Positions 17,999 through 28,798 of a stretch of 64,000 nucleotides of DNA are shown in pieces. This DNA comes from Blastococcus sp. URHD0036 (lineage in GTDB: Bacteria > Actinomycetota > Actinomycetes > Mycobacteriales > Geodermatophilaceae). The notes under the pieces are model-generated. The model worked only from the letters and a program-made list of their open reading frames with translations. It did not search any database and was not told the origin of the DNA. Each line of letters opens with the position of its first letter. The stretch's first letter is position 1. The DNA is taken from positions 186,001 through 250,000 of the forward strand of contig NZ_JNIK01000017.1 of assembly GCF_000701365.1 (NCBI RefSeq), in the 5' to 3' direction. The position numbers and the translations under genes are program-made.

Positions 17999-20865
17999 GC
18001 ATCACCGAGAAAACCGCCGATTTCGCCGTCGGGGGGCTCGTTCGCGCCCGCGGACGTGAGTGGGTGGTGCTCCCCGACACGACCCCCGACTTCCTGCTCC
18101 TCCAGCCACTCGGCGGTGGGCCGGACGACGTCGTCGGCGTGTTCCCCGACGAAGGGGTGGAGCCGGCGACCTTCCCCGTCCCCGCAGCCGACGACCTGGG
18201 CGACGCCGCCTCTACCGAGCTGCTCCGCACGGCGCTGCGAGTCGGCTTCCAGTCCTCAGCCGGGCCCTTCCGATCGTTGGCCGGGATCAGCGTCAGTCCG
18301 CGGAATTACCAGTACGTGCCCTTGATGATGGCTCTGCGTCAGGACACGGTCCGGCTGGTAATTGCCGACGACGTGGGCATCGGGAAGACCATCGAGGCCG
18401 GCCTGATCGCCGCCGAGCTTCTCGCCCAGGGCACCGTCAAGCGCATGGCGGTGCTGTGCTCGCCGGCCTTGGCAGAGCAGTGGCAGCGCGAACTGCGGGA
18501 AAAGTTCGGAATCGATGCCGCCTTGGTCCTGACCAGCACGGTCAAGACCCTGGAACGCGGGCTCATGCTCAACGAGTCGCTGTTCGACCGCTATCCGCAC
18601 GTCATCGTCTCGACCGACTTCATCAAGTCCGACCGGCGCCGTCACGAGTTCGTGCTCCGGTGCCCTGAGTTGGTGATCGTGGACGAGGCGCACAACTCCG
18701 TCGCGGGCAGCGCCGCCGGCCAGCAGTCCCGCCACCAGCGGTACGAGCTGCTCAAGTCGCTGGCCGCCGACGAGAGCCGCCACCTCATCCTCACCACCGC
18801 GACGCCGCACTCCGGCGACGAGACCGCGTTCGCCAACCTGGTCGGCCTCTGCCACCCGGACCTGGCCGCGGTTGACCTCGGCAGCGCGGCCGGGCGGACG
18901 ATGCTGGCCCGCCACTTCGTGCAGCGTCGGCGTGCCGACATCCGCCACTACCTGGACGAGGACACACCCTTTCCCCGAGACAGGGAGACGAGGGACGTCC
19001 CTTACACGCTGAGCCCCGCATACAAGGACCTCTTCGAGGACGTTCTGGCCTACGCGCGCGAGCAGGTCCGCGACAGCGTCTCGGGTGCGCGTAGCCGCGT
19101 CCGGTGGTGGTCGGCGCTGGCGCTCCTGCGTGCCATGGCATCAAGCCCGCGCGCGGCCGTCGCCACGCTGGGCACGCGCGCATCGAACGCGGATGTCACG
19201 AACGCGGCGGAGGTCGATGCCCTCGGGCGCGCGGGCGTGCTCGACAGCGCGGACGACGAGACGCTGGAAGGGCTGGACATGACACCCGGCGCGCTCGTGC
19301 ACCAGCCGGAGGAGCTCGAGGCCACGAGCGGTGAAGCGGAGCGCCGGCGTTTGTCCGCCTTCGCGCGTAGAGCCGCGGAGCTCGAGGGCACCGACCAGGA
19401 TCGCAAACTGGCCCTGGTCATCGGCCAGGTCAAGCAGCTGCTCGCCGACGGCTTCGCGCCGATCGTCTTCTGCCGGTTCATCCACACCGCCGAGTACATC
19501 GGCGAGCACCTCGCCACCGCCCTGAGCGGCAAGCGCGGCGCCGACGTCAACGTCGGCGTCGTCACCGGCCTGCTGCCGCCCGCGGAGCGGGCGCGCCGAG
19601 TGCAAGAACTGGTTGACCGGCCGGGCCGACACGTCCTGGTGGCGACCGACTGCCTCTCCGAGGGCGTCAACCTGCAGGAGGCCTTCTCCGCCGTCCTCCA
19701 CTACGACCTCGCCTGGAATCCGACTCGCCACGAGCAGCGCGAAGGCCGCGTCGACCGCTTCGGCCAGCGCAAGGACGTCGTTCGCGCGCTGACGCTCTAC
19801 GGCGAGGACAACGGCATCGACGAGATCGTCCTCGAGGTGCTCATCCGCAAGCACCGCGCGATCGCCAAGGCCACCGGTGTCGCCGTTCCCGTGCCCGGCA
19901 ACGGCGACGGTCTGATCGATGCGCTGGCCGAGGGACTGCTCCTGCGCAACCGCCACGCCGAGCAGCTGACGATCGACCTCGACTTGGATCAGCGCACCAT
20001 CGACTTCGACGCCGCCTGGCAGTCCGCCGCCGAGAAGGAGAAGGCGTCCCGCACCCGGTTCGCGCAACACACGATCAAGCCGGACGAGGTCGTCACGGAG
20101 GTCACCGAGATCCGTGAGGCACTGGGCGCCCACGGGGACCTCGAGCAGTTCCTGGTCCACACCTTGCGGGCCCTTGGCTCCACGGTTACTCAGGTCGACG
20201 ACGGCTTCACTGCGGTCCTCGGCACTCTGCCACTCGGGCTGCGGCACAGCCTGCCCGTCGGGGTGCATGACCCCCTGCTGTTCCGCGCCGAGCCGCCCGC
20301 TGGTCGCGGGGAGGCGGTGATCGCCCGTACCGACCCCACGGTGCAAGCCATCGGTCGTTACGTCTTGGAGAGCGCGCTCGACCGCGCGGTGCCCGAGCGC
20401 GACCGCCCGGCCCGGCGAGCCGGCGTCATGCGCAGCAATGCGGTGCAGACCCGCACGACCTTGCTGCTCGTTCGCTTCCGCTTCCAGCTCGCGCTGCCGA
20501 CCCCGGACGGCGTGCATTCGCAGGTCGCCGAGGACGCCCGCGTCCTCGCTTTCGAAGGGGCGCCAGGAAACGCGGTATGGCTCACCGACGAGCGAGCCGA
20601 GGTGCTCCTCAGCGCAAACCCGTCCGGCAACGTCCCCGCCGATGCCGCGCGACTCGCCGCGGAGCGAGTGCTCGATGGGCTGCCCGAATTGACCCCGTAC
20701 CTGGAGCAGGTCGCCGACGAGCACGCCGACCGGCTGCTCGGCGCCCACCGCCGGGCCCGCCTCGGAGCCGGCGCCGTGCGCCGCGGGCTGTCGGTGACCG
20801 CCCAACGCCCCGTCGACGTCCTGAGCCTGCAGGTGCTCCTGCCGGCTGTTGGGAGCAACGCGTGA
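17995..20865 (+). CDS. DrmD-like SNF2 ATPase
   Basis: A protein of 956 residues if started at TTG 17995, which overlaps the upstream stop as TTGA and gives an N-terminus MSITEKTADFAVGGLVRARG; an upstream ATG (17965) lies inside the previous gene. The stretch VGGLVRARGREWVVLP is the small beta-rich leader usual in the SNF2 proteins of DISARM-type loci. SNF2 motifs: DDVGIGKTIEAG (Walker A, 125-132), LCSPALAEQW, LVIVDEAHNSV (231-234), LTTATPHSGDE, FCRFIHTAEY, VATDCLSEGVNLQE and EQREGRVDRFGQ. The C-terminal third is helical and unassigned. Such ATPases probably move along duplex DNA to test or present it to nucleases. It ends in a GTGA overlap with the first methylase. Confidence 0.85.
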   Translation: MSITEKTADFAVGGLVRARGREWVVLPDTTPDFLLLQPLGGGPDDVVGVFPDEGVEPATFPVPAADDLGDAASTELLRTALRVGFQSSAGPFRSLAGISVSPRNYQYVPLMMALRQDTVRLVIADDVGIGKTIEAGLIAAELLAQGTVKRMAVLCSPALAEQWQRELREKFGIDAALVLTSTVKTLERGLMLNESLFDRYPHVIVSTDFIKSDRRRHEFVLRCPELVIVDEAHNSVAGSAAGQQSRHQRYELLKSLAADESRHLILTTATPHSGDETAFANLVGLCHPDLAAVDLGSAAGRTMLARHFVQRRRADIRHYLDEDTPFPRDRETRDVPYTLSPAYKDLFEDVLAYAREQVRDSVSGARSRVRWWSALALLRAMASSPRAAVATLGTRASNADVTNAAEVDALGRAGVLDSADDETLEGLDMTPGALVHQPEELEATSGEAERRRLSAFARRAAELEGTDQDRKLALVIGQVKQLLADGFAPIVFCRFIHTAEYIGEHLATALSGKRGADVNVGVVTGLLPPAERARRVQELVDRPGRHVLVATDCLSEGVNLQEAFSAVLHYDLAWNPTRHEQREGRVDRFGQRKDVVRALTLYGEDNGIDEIVLEVLIRKHRAIAKATGVAVPVPGNGDGLIDALAEGLLLRNRHAEQLTIDLDLDQRTIDFDAAWQSAAEKEKASRTRFAQHTIKPDEVVTEVTEIREALGAHGDLEQFLVHTLRALGSTVTQVDDGFTAVLGTLPLGLRHSLPVGVHDPLLFRAEPPAGRGEAVIARTDPTVQAIGRYVLESALDRAVPERDRPARRAGVMRSNAVQTRTTLLLVRFRFQLALPTPDGVHSQVAEDARVLAFEGAPGNAVWLTDERAEVLLSANPSGNVPADAARLAAERVLDGLPELTPYLEQVADEHADRLLGAHRRARLGAGAVRRGLSVTAQRPVDVLSLQVLLPAVGSNA

Positions 20866-23800
20866 CTGGCTCGTTCATCTCCGTGCGCGTGGGCGGAGGT
20901 CTCCTTCCGTCTGACGTGCTGTCCGCGGTGCTGGGCGGCAACCTCGAAGGGCTGCGCTCCACCGACTATCACCTGGCCGGGGAGAACCCGCGGGAAGCCT
21001 CCGCACGGGTGTGGACGCACCTGCTGGGCGCCTATCGCCGGTTCCGTGACGACCTTGCTCGGCTGCCCGAGGGCGATCCGGCGGTCGGGTTGACCCGCGA
21101 GCGCTGGCTGACGGTGGTGCTCAGCGAGCTGGGCTACGGACGGGTGCCCGTCACCGGCTCCGGCGGGCTGACCGCAGGAGACAGGCAATACCCCGTTAGC
21201 CACCGGTGGGGCGCGACCCCCATTCACCTCCTGGGCTGGGGTGTGCCGCTGGACAAGCGCACGCCGGGTGTGCCGGGTGCGGCGCAGCGGGCCCCACACG
21301 CGATGGTGCAGGAGCTGCTCAACCGCACCGATGACTACCTGTGGGCGATCGTGTCCAACGGGCGGGTCCTCCGACTGCTGCGAGACTCGACCACCCTCAC
21401 CGGGCAGGCCTACGTCGAGTTCGACCTGGAGGCGATGTTCGACGGTGAGCTGTTCGCCGAGTTCGCCCTGCTCTACCTGCTGGCCCACCAGTCCCGGGTC
21501 GAGCTGCCGGCCGACGGGGTGCTCGCCGATTGCTGGCTGGAGCGCTGGCGGACGACGGCGATCAGCCAGGGCGTGCGCGCCCTGAACCTGCTGCGCGACG
21601 GGGTGCAGGACGCCCTGGAGACGCTGGGCACTGGCTTCCTGCAGCACCCCGCCAACGCCGCACTGCGCGAAGACCTCGCCAGCGGAGCCATCCGGCTGGA
21701 GGACCTGCACGCCGCGCTCCTGCGCACCGTCTACCGGCTGCTGTTCTGGGCCGTCGCCGAAGATCGCGACGCCCTCCACGCCCCGGACGCCCCCCGCGAG
21801 GCGCGCGACCGCTACGCCCAGCATTTCTCCTCCGCCCGCCTGCGTCGGCTGGCTGTCCGCCGGCAGGGCAGCGCCCATGACGACCTGTGGCAGTCCGTCA
21901 ACCTGGTACTCACGGCCCTTGGCCAGCCGGACGGCGAACCCCGTCTCGGGCTTCCGGGGCTCGGTGGCCTCTTCACCACCACCCAGGCTGACGTCCTGGC
22001 CGGCGCGAGGCTCGGCAACCAGCCGCTGCTGGCGGTCATCCGCTCCCTATCGGTGGTGCAGCCCAAGGGCCAGCCACGCCGGCTGGTCGACTTCCGCCAC
22101 CTCGGCGCCGAGGAGCTCGGCTCGATCTATGAGTCCCTGCTCGAGCTGATTCCTCGCCATGACCCTGTTCGGCAGGTCTTCACCCTGGAGACCCTCGCCG
22201 GCAATGACCGCAAGACCACCGGCAGCTACTACACCCCCAGCGACCTGGTCGACCTCGTTCTCGACACCGCCCTGGACCCGGTCCTCGATGACGCGGAGAA
22301 GCAAACCGACCCGGAGCAGGCGTTACTGGCCGTGACTGTCTGCGACCCGGCCATCGGCAGCGGCCACTTCATGGTCGCCGCCGCCCGCCGTATCGCCAAC
22401 CGGCTGGCCATGGTCCGAACCGGCGAGGTGGACCCCACCCCCGGTGACGCCCAGCAGGCCATGCACGACGTGGTCGCTCGCTGCATCTACGGCGTCGACC
22501 TCAACCCCATGGCCGCCGACCTCGCCAAGGTCAGCCTCTGGCTGGAAGCCATGGCACCGGGCCAGCCGCTGTCGTTCCTTGACCACCACATCAAGGTTGG
22601 CAATGCACTATTGGGCACGACTCCCAAACTTCTCGCCGACGGTATCCCCGACTCCGCCTACGTCGCCCTCAGCGACGACGACAAGAAGATCGTCACCACT
22701 TGGAAGAACCACAACAAGAAGCTCCGCGACGGACAATTGCAGCTGCTGTCCGATGCGGGCATCCCGGTCGGCAACGAGGGCCTCCGAATTGCCGCCGAAG
22801 AGATCGCCGAACGGGCTACGACCGGGCACACACTCGCCGACATCGCCTGGGCCGCCCAGCGCTACACGGCCGGTCAGTCCTCCGAAGCGGCCATCCGAGC
22901 GCGGCGCACCGCCGACGCTTGGTGCGCGGCGTTCTTAGGCCGTAAAACCACCGACGATGAACCGATCACCCATGCCACCCTGGAAGGGCTCAGCGGTGGT
23001 ACCGCGCCCCCACACGTCATCAACACGATCGACGCGGTCGCCGCACAACACCGACTCTTCCATTGGCACATCGAGTTCCCCGAGATCTTCCGCGTACCCG
23101 GCGACGAACCTGCCAATACGCCCACTGGCTGGACCGGCGGATTCTCGGCCGTCCTCGGCAACCCACCATGGGAACGCCTCAAGCTCCAGGAGCAAGAGTT
23201 TTTCGCGTCGCGCGAACCCAGTATCGCGGATGCCAAGAACGCCGCCGCTCGCAAGCGGGCCATCGCCGCGCTAGCAGAGTCTCAGCCGGGCCTGCTTCGT
23301 GAGTTCAACGAGACAAAGCGAATCTCGGATGCGGAAATCCACTTCATTCGATCGAGCGAACGCTACCCTCTCTGTGGCGTCGGAGACATCAACACCTACA
23401 GCGTCTTTGCGGAGCATTTTCGAGCATCTATCGGACCGGCCGGTCGAGCTGGCATTGTCACGCCAACCGGCCTGGCCACCGACGCAACGACGTCTGCATT
23501 TTTTGCGGACACACTTCAGAGCGGTCGACTCGCGGCCTTCTATGACTTTGAGAACGAAGCCAAGATATTCGCCGGAGTGCATAACCAGTTTCGCTTTGCC
23601 ATAACCTCTATCACTGGCGGCGAAGTTGCGCAAAACGTGCGTCTTGCATTCTACACGCGGCACATCGCGGACGTCCCCACTCGACGCTTCAACCTATCAA
23701 GTGACGAGATTCTTCTACTGAACCCGAATACAGGAACATTGCCCGTATTTCGGACTCGTCGTGATGCCGAGATCACTCTCTCCTGCTACCAGCGCCACGA

Positions 23801-24839
23801 GATCCTGTACCGCGATAAGGCGACAGAAGGAAACCCCTGGGGCATTCGGTTCAATGCAATGTTCCACATGGCGAATGATTCAGGAAGCTTCCTCTCTGGC
23901 GATGACCTGGCTACGCGAGGCGCCTCTTTCGACGGTTGGGCTTGGACGGCCGGCGCCCAGCAATGGCTACCCCTGTATGAAGCCAAGATGCTCAGTCACT
24001 GGAATCACCGATACGCGACATACGCCGACGCAACTCAGGCTCAGCTGAACAAGGGCACCCTGCCGCGGATCGAGATCGACCAACTAAACGACCCGGAGGT
24101 AGAACCTTTGGCTCGCTACTGGGTCGCCGAAAAGACAGTGAACGACGCCACCGGGCAGGATTGGAACACGGAGTGGTTCCTCGGCTGGCGATCCATCGCG
24201 CGAGCGAGCGACATGCGAACATTCGTGCCGTCCATTGCTCCGCGAACGGCACTAAGCGGCAAGTTCCCGATCGCCCTTCCGAGCTCCCCGCGGAATGCAC
24301 TGCTTCTTCAGGCGACATGGTCGTCTCTGATTTTCGACTACATTGCTAGACAAAAACAAAGCGGCGCGGACATGCCCTATTTTATCGTGAAGCAGCTACC
24401 ATGCCCTCGTCCGGAGGATTTTGAGCGACAACCAAATTGGTCCGATGAAGCGTTGAACACATTTCTGCTGACGCGGTCTCTCGAACTTAACTACACCTCG
24501 TTCAGAATGCAGCCCCTCGCTAGGGATCTGCTCGGACACGATCCTGGAGTTCCATTTCAATGGACCTTGGAACGCCGCGAACAGCTGCGCAGTGAGATCG
24601 ATGCCGCCATGCTCCACCTTTACGGACTTGATCGCGACGATGCCGAGCACGTAGTGGACTCATTCTTCGTGGTCCGGAAATACGAGGAGCGCGACCACGG
24701 CGAGTTCCGCACCAAGCGCCTGGTACTGGAGGCCTACGACGCCATGTCCGAGGCTGCCCGGACCGGCGTGCCGTTCGTTAGTCCGCTCGACCCGCTGCCC
24801 GGCCACGGGCCACGACACAACGAGCGGACTGCCGCATGA
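20862..24839 (+). CDS. Eco57I-type N6-adenine DNA methyltransferase, copy 1
   Basis: A protein of 1325 residues from GTG 20862 (GTGA overlap with the SNF2 gene); the start is confirmed because MTGSFISVR is also the N-terminus of copy 2. The SAM-binding motif I is DPAIGSGHF (495-503), the TGSYYTP lead-in precedes it, and the catalytic motif IV is NPPW (767-770), the gamma-class N6-adenine methylase signature. The 450-residue N-terminal region resembles that of type IIG and DrmMI/PglX-like proteins, but I found no PD-(D/E)xK nuclease triad in it, so it is likely a pure methylase. Residues after about 780 form the target-recognition part. The DNA there (about 23,200-24,650) is distinctly richer in A/T than the first 2.3 kb. 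Expected role: marks host DNA so the helicase/nuclease partners spare it. Followed by copy 2 with an ATGA overlap. Confidence 0.88.
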   Translation: MTGSFISVRVGGGLLPSDVLSAVLGGNLEGLRSTDYHLAGENPREASARVWTHLLGAYRRFRDDLARLPEGDPAVGLTRERWLTVVLSELGYGRVPVTGSGGLTAGDRQYPVSHRWGATPIHLLGWGVPLDKRTPGVPGAAQRAPHAMVQELLNRTDDYLWAIVSNGRVLRLLRDSTTLTGQAYVEFDLEAMFDGELFAEFALLYLLAHQSRVELPADGVLADCWLERWRTTAISQGVRALNLLRDGVQDALETLGTGFLQHPANAALREDLASGAIRLEDLHAALLRTVYRLLFWAVAEDRDALHAPDAPREARDRYAQHFSSARLRRLAVRRQGSAHDDLWQSVNLVLTALGQPDGEPRLGLPGLGGLFTTTQADVLAGARLGNQPLLAVIRSLSVVQPKGQPRRLVDFRHLGAEELGSIYESLLELIPRHDPVRQVFTLETLAGNDRKTTGSYYTPSDLVDLVLDTALDPVLDDAEKQTDPEQALLAVTVCDPAIGSGHFMVAAARRIANRLAMVRTGEVDPTPGDAQQAMHDVVARCIYGVDLNPMAADLAKVSLWLEAMAPGQPLSFLDHHIKVGNALLGTTPKLLADGIPDSAYVALSDDDKKIVTTWKNHNKKLRDGQLQLLSDAGIPVGNEGLRIAAEEIAERATTGHTLADIAWAAQRYTAGQSSEAAIRARRTADAWCAAFLGRKTTDDEPITHATLEGLSGGTAPPHVINTIDAVAAQHRLFHWHIEFPEIFRVPGDEPANTPTGWTGGFSAVLGNPPWERLKLQEQEFFASREPSIADAKNAAARKRAIAALAESQPGLLREFNETKRISDAEIHFIRSSERYPLCGVGDINTYSVFAEHFRASIGPAGRAGIVTPTGLATDATTSAFFADTLQSGRLAAFYDFENEAKIFAGVHNQFRFAITSITGGEVAQNVRLAFYTRHIADVPTRRFNLSSDEILLLNPNTGTLPVFRTRRDAEITLSCYQRHEILYRDKATEGNPWGIRFNAMFHMANDSGSFLSGDDLATRGASFDGWAWTAGAQQWLPLYEAKMLSHWNHRYATYADATQAQLNKGTLPRIEIDQLNDPEVEPLARYWVAEKTVNDATGQDWNTEWFLGWRSIARASDMRTFVPSIAPRTALSGKFPIALPSSPRNALLLQATWSSLIFDYIARQKQSGADMPYFIVKQLPCPRPEDFERQPNWSDEALNTFLLTRSLELNYTSFRMQPLARDLLGHDPGVPFQWTLERREQLRSEIDAAMLHLYGLDRDDAEHVVDSFFVVRKYEERDHGEFRTKRLVLEAYDAMSEAARTGVPFVSPLDPLPGHGPRHNERTAA

Positions 24840-27800
24840 CCGGTTCATTCATCTCCGTCCGTGTGGGCGGAGGTCTGCTTCCGTCGGATGTGTTGTCGGC
24901 GGTGTTGGCCGGGAGCCTGGATGGGCTGCGCTCCACCGACTATCACCTGGCTGGGGAGAACCCGCGGGAGGCCTCGGCCCGGGTGTGGACGCACTTGCTG
25001 GGTGTGTACCGCCGGTTCCGCGATGACCTAGCTCGGCTACCCGAGGGGGATCCGGCGGTCGGGTTGACGCGCGAGCGGTGGCTGACGGTCGTGCTGAGCG
25101 AGCTGGGCTATGGCCGAGTGCCGGGGACCGGCACCGGCGGGTTGACGGCCGGAGACAAGCAGTACCCGGTCAGCCACCTGTGGGGGGCCACCCCAGTCCA
25201 CCTGCTGGGCTGGGGTGTGCCGCTGGACAAGCGCACGCCGGGTGTGCCGGGAGCAGCGCAGCGGGCTCCGCACGCAATGGTGCAGGAGCTGCTCAACCGG
25301 ACCGATGATTACCTGTGGGCACTCGTGTCCAACGGAAGAGTTCTCCGCCTGTTGCGGGACTCGACCACCCTGACGGGGCAGGCCTTCGTCGAGTTCGATC
25401 TGGAGGCGATGTTCGACGGCGAGCTGTTCGCCGAGTTCGCCCTGCTCTACCTGCTGGCCCACCAGTCCCGGGTCGAGGTCCCGGCCGACGGGGTGTTGTC
25501 GGACTGCTGGCTGGAGCGCTGGCGCGCCACCGCAATCAGCCAGGGCGTGCGCGCCCTGAATCTGCTGCGCGACGGGGTGCAGGACGCCCTAGAGACGCTG
25601 GGCACCGGCTTCCTGCAGCACCCGGCCAATGTTCGGCTCCGCGAGGACCTCGCCAACGGAGCCATTCGGCTTGAGGACCTGCACGCCGCGCTGCTGCGCA
25701 CCGTGTACCGGCTACTGTTCTGGGCCGTCGCCGAGGACCGCGACGCCCTCCAAGGCCCGGACGTCCCCCGCGACGTACGCGACCGCTACGCGCAGCACTT
25801 CTCCTCCGGGCGGCTGCGTCGGCTGGCCGTCCGGCGGCAGGGCAGCGCCCACGACGATCTGTGGCAGGCCGTCGACCTGGTGGTGACCGCGCTCGGTCGA
25901 CAGGGCGGCGAGCCCCGCCTCGGCCTGCCCGGCCTCGGCGGGCTGTTCACGACCACCCACGCCGACGTGCTGGCCGGCGCCCGACTGGGCAACCAGCCCC
26001 TGCTCGCGGTGATCCGCTCGCTGTCAGTGGTTCAGCCCAAGGGCCAGCCGCGCCGGCTGGTCGACTTCCGCCACCTCGGCGCCGAGGAACTCGGCTCGAT
26101 CTATGAGTCCCTGCTCGAGCTGGTCCCACGGCACGACCCCACCCGGCAGGTCTTCACCCTCGAGACCCTCACGGGCAACGACCGCAAGACCACCGGCAGC
26201 TACTACACCCCCAGCGACCTGGTCGACCTTGTTCTCGACACGGCCCTGGACCCGGTTCTTGACGACGCGGAAAAGCAGCCCGACCGCGAGCAGGCGTTGC
26301 TCGCCGTCACCGTGTGCGACCCGGCGATCGGCAGCGGCCACTTCATGGTCGCCGCAGCACGGCGCATCGCCAACCGGCTGGCCATGGTCCGCACCGAAGA
26401 GGTCGACCCCAGCCCCGCCGACCTTCAGCAGGCCATGCACGACGTCGTCGCCCGGTGCATCTACGGCGTCGACCTCAACCCCATGGCCGCCGATCTCGCC
26501 AAAGTCAGCCTGTGGCTGGAAGCCATGACCCCCGGGCAACCGCTGTCCTTCCTCGACCACCACATCAAGGTCGGCAACGCCCTCCTCGGCACCACCCCCG
26601 CCCTGCTTCACGCCGGCATCCCCGACACCGCCTACACAGCCCTCGGCGACGACGACAAGAAGACCGTCACCGCCTGGAAGAACCACAACAAGAAGCTCCG
26701 CGACGGGCAACTACAACTGCTCCCCGAAGCGGGCATCCCGGTCGGCAATGAAGGACTACGGATCGCCGCCCAGGAGATCTCCGAGCGTGCCACGACCGGG
26801 CACACCCTCGCCGACATCGCCTGGGCCGCTCAGCGCTACACAACCGCCCAGGCATCCGACGCCGCCGTCCGAGCCCGACGCACCGCCGACGCCTGGTGCG
26901 CAGCCTTCCTCAGCCGGAAGACCGCCGAAGATCAGCCGATCACCCACGCCACCCTAGAAGCGCTGAGCGGAGGCACCGCGCCAGCGCACCTCCTCGACTC
27001 GGTGGACGCTCTGGCAGTTCAGTACCGGCTTTTCCACTGGCATCTGGAGTTTCCTGAGATCTTCCGCGTGCCCGGCGACGAGCCCGCTAACACGACTGCC
27101 GGTTGGACCGGCGGATTCTCAGCCGTCTTGGGCAACCCACCGTGGGAACGCATCAAGCTCCAAGAACAAGAGTTCTTCGCTTCCCGAGAGGTCACCATCG
27201 CCGCCGCGAAGAATGCGGCCGCCCGCAAGAAAGCCATCGCCGCTCTGGCTCAGTCGCACCCCGAGCTGCTGAACGAGTTTAGCGATGCCAAGCGGCAGGC
27301 TGAAGCCGCCAGCCACTTCCTTCGAACTTCAGGTCGCTTTCCCCTCTGCGGGGTTGGGGACGTAAACACGTACAGCGTCTTCGCTGAACATTTCCGCTCC
27401 ACCATCGCACCGACCGGCCGTTCGGGAATCATTACCCCAACCGGGCTTGCGACCGACGCAAGCACCGCTGCGTTCTTCGCCGACACGCTAAAGTCGGCCC
27501 GCCTGGCCGCATTCTATGACTTTGAGAACAACGCTCCACTCTTCGAAGGAGTGCACCGGAGCTTTCGATTTGCTGCATCATCCATGACCGGCGGGGAGCC
27601 CGTCGCCGAGGTGCGGCTAGCTTTCTCGCAGAAGTATCCCGCTGACGTGCCAACGTCGACCTTCACTCTCGAGGCCGAAGAGATCCTCCTCCTGAACCCC
27701 AACTCGGGGACCCTGCCGGTTTTCAGGACTCGTCGCGACGCCGAGATTGCCCTTGCATGCCACCGTAGGCACCCCGTCCTGCTGCGCGACGCCAGCCCAC

Positions 27801-28798
27801 ATGGCAACCCCTGGAATCTTCGCTTTGGAACGCTGTTTCATATGGCCAACGACTCGGGCAAATTCATATCAGCCCAAGAGCTGGAGCAGGGGGGTGCCGT
27901 CTACGACGGGTGGGCGTGGCTCGATGGATACGATCGCTGGCTCCCGCTCTACGAAGCAAAGATGCTCAGTCACTGGAATCACCGATTTGCGACGTACGAC
28001 GGCGTTGCACCAGGAAGCACGTCGCTGCCTACCCTCACTGATGACGAGCTAGATGAACCCCGACTCGAACCGCTCGCACGCTACTGGGTCGCGGCCACCG
28101 AAGTAAGAGACGCCCAACCGGCAAACTGGGATCGTGACTGGTTCCTCGGTTGGAGAAATATCACGAATGCCGGCAACGAGCGAACCTTCGTTCCATCCAT
28201 CCTGCCGCGCTCCGCAGTGAATCACGCATTCCATATTGCGACGCTAGCCCACCCCGAGGCCGCACCGAACCTACAAGCGGTTTGGTCATCTTTCGTGTTC
28301 GATTACTTGAGCCGGCAAAAGCTGAGCGGGTCGAATATGACTTACATGGTTACAAAGCAGCTTGCCTGCCCGGTGCCAGCCGAATTCGACAGGTTTCCAA
28401 CCTGGACAGATCGGACTCTCGGCGACTTCGTGCACCCTCGAGTTCTTGAACTAAACTACACTTCCCACCTGCTTCACCCGTACGCGGAGGATATTGCGGA
28501 AGAGGATCAGCCCGCTCCGTTCCGGTGGGTTCCAGGCCGTAGGGCACAGATTCAGGCCGAGCTCGATGCGGCACTCCTGCATGTCTACGAGCTTGAGCGT
28601 GTCGACGTGGAGCATGTCTTGGACTCATTCTTAGTCTTGCGCAAGTACGAATTGCGTGATCACGGCGAATTCCGAACCAAGCGCCTCGTTCTCGCGGCGT
28701 ACGACGCCATGATGGAGGCGGCACGCACGGGGGTGCCATTCGTCAGCCCACTCGACCCGCCCCCCGGGCATGGCCCACGCCACAAGGAGCAAATGTGA
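24836..28798 (+). CDS. Eco57I-type N6-adenine DNA methyltransferase, copy 2
   Basis: A protein of 1320 residues, a tandem paralogue of the preceding gene. DPAIGSGHF is again at residue 495 and NPPW at 767, so no net insertion or deletion separates the copies up to the catalytic motif, and the two are near-identical there. After residue about 780 they diverge strongly, keeping islands such as [50 protein letters not shown] and VPFVSPLDP. Different recognition domains on a shared catalytic half suggest that the two enzymes methylate different sites or different strands of an asymmetric site. The recognition part is A/T-richer (about 27,180-28,650). The gene overlaps its neighbours by four bases at both ends (ATGA, GTGA). 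Confidence 0.88.
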   Translation: MTGSFISVRVGGGLLPSDVLSAVLAGSLDGLRSTDYHLAGENPREASARVWTHLLGVYRRFRDDLARLPEGDPAVGLTRERWLTVVLSELGYGRVPGTGTGGLTAGDKQYPVSHLWGATPVHLLGWGVPLDKRTPGVPGAAQRAPHAMVQELLNRTDDYLWALVSNGRVLRLLRDSTTLTGQAFVEFDLEAMFDGELFAEFALLYLLAHQSRVEVPADGVLSDCWLERWRATAISQGVRALNLLRDGVQDALETLGTGFLQHPANVRLREDLANGAIRLEDLHAALLRTVYRLLFWAVAEDRDALQGPDVPRDVRDRYAQHFSSGRLRRLAVRRQGSAHDDLWQAVDLVVTALGRQGGEPRLGLPGLGGLFTTTHADVLAGARLGNQPLLAVIRSLSVVQPKGQPRRLVDFRHLGAEELGSIYESLLELVPRHDPTRQVFTLETLTGNDRKTTGSYYTPSDLVDLVLDTALDPVLDDAEKQPDREQALLAVTVCDPAIGSGHFMVAAARRIANRLAMVRTEEVDPSPADLQQAMHDVVARCIYGVDLNPMAADLAKVSLWLEAMTPGQPLSFLDHHIKVGNALLGTTPALLHAGIPDTAYTALGDDDKKTVTAWKNHNKKLRDGQLQLLPEAGIPVGNEGLRIAAQEISERATTGHTLADIAWAAQRYTTAQASDAAVRARRTADAWCAAFLSRKTAEDQPITHATLEALSGGTAPAHLLDSVDALAVQYRLFHWHLEFPEIFRVPGDEPANTTAGWTGGFSAVLGNPPWERIKLQEQEFFASREVTIAAAKNAAARKKAIAALAQSHPELLNEFSDAKRQAEAASHFLRTSGRFPLCGVGDVNTYSVFAEHFRSTIAPTGRSGIITPTGLATDASTAAFFADTLKSARLAAFYDFENNAPLFEGVHRSFRFAASSMTGGEPVAEVRLAFSQKYPADVPTSTFTLEAEEILLLNPNSGTLPVFRTRRDAEIALACHRRHPVLLRDASPHGNPWNLRFGTLFHMANDSGKFISAQELEQGGAVYDGWAWLDGYDRWLPLYEAKMLSHWNHRFATYDGVAPGSTSLPTLTDDELDEPRLEPLARYWVAATEVRDAQPANWDRDWFLGWRNITNAGNERTFVPSILPRSAVNHAFHIATLAHPEAAPNLQAVWSSFVFDYLSRQKLSGSNMTYMVTKQLACPVPAEFDRFPTWTDRTLGDFVHPRVLELNYTSHLLHPYAEDIAEEDQPAPFRWVPGRRAQIQAELDAALLHVYELERVDVEHVLDSFLVLRKYELRDHGEFRTKRLVLAAYDAMMEAARTGVPFVSPLDPPPGHGPRHKEQM

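Larger units (their letters stand above)
20862..28798 (+). repeat. Tandem duplication of methylase gene (about 2.3-kb direct repeat)
   Basis: The first about 2.3 kb of each methylase gene (20,862-23,200 and 24,836-27,180) align base for base without visible gaps and differ mainly at third codon positions. The 3' parts share only scattered blocks. The arrangement is a 3974-base direct repeat unit in tandem and should be prone to homologous recombination that would delete one copy or swap recognition domains. Confidence 0.85.

Noticed and set aside
20862-22300. Type IIG nuclease domain at the methylase N-termini
   Set aside because: The region has the length of a type IIG nuclease part, but no PD-(D/E)xK spacing was found in either copy.
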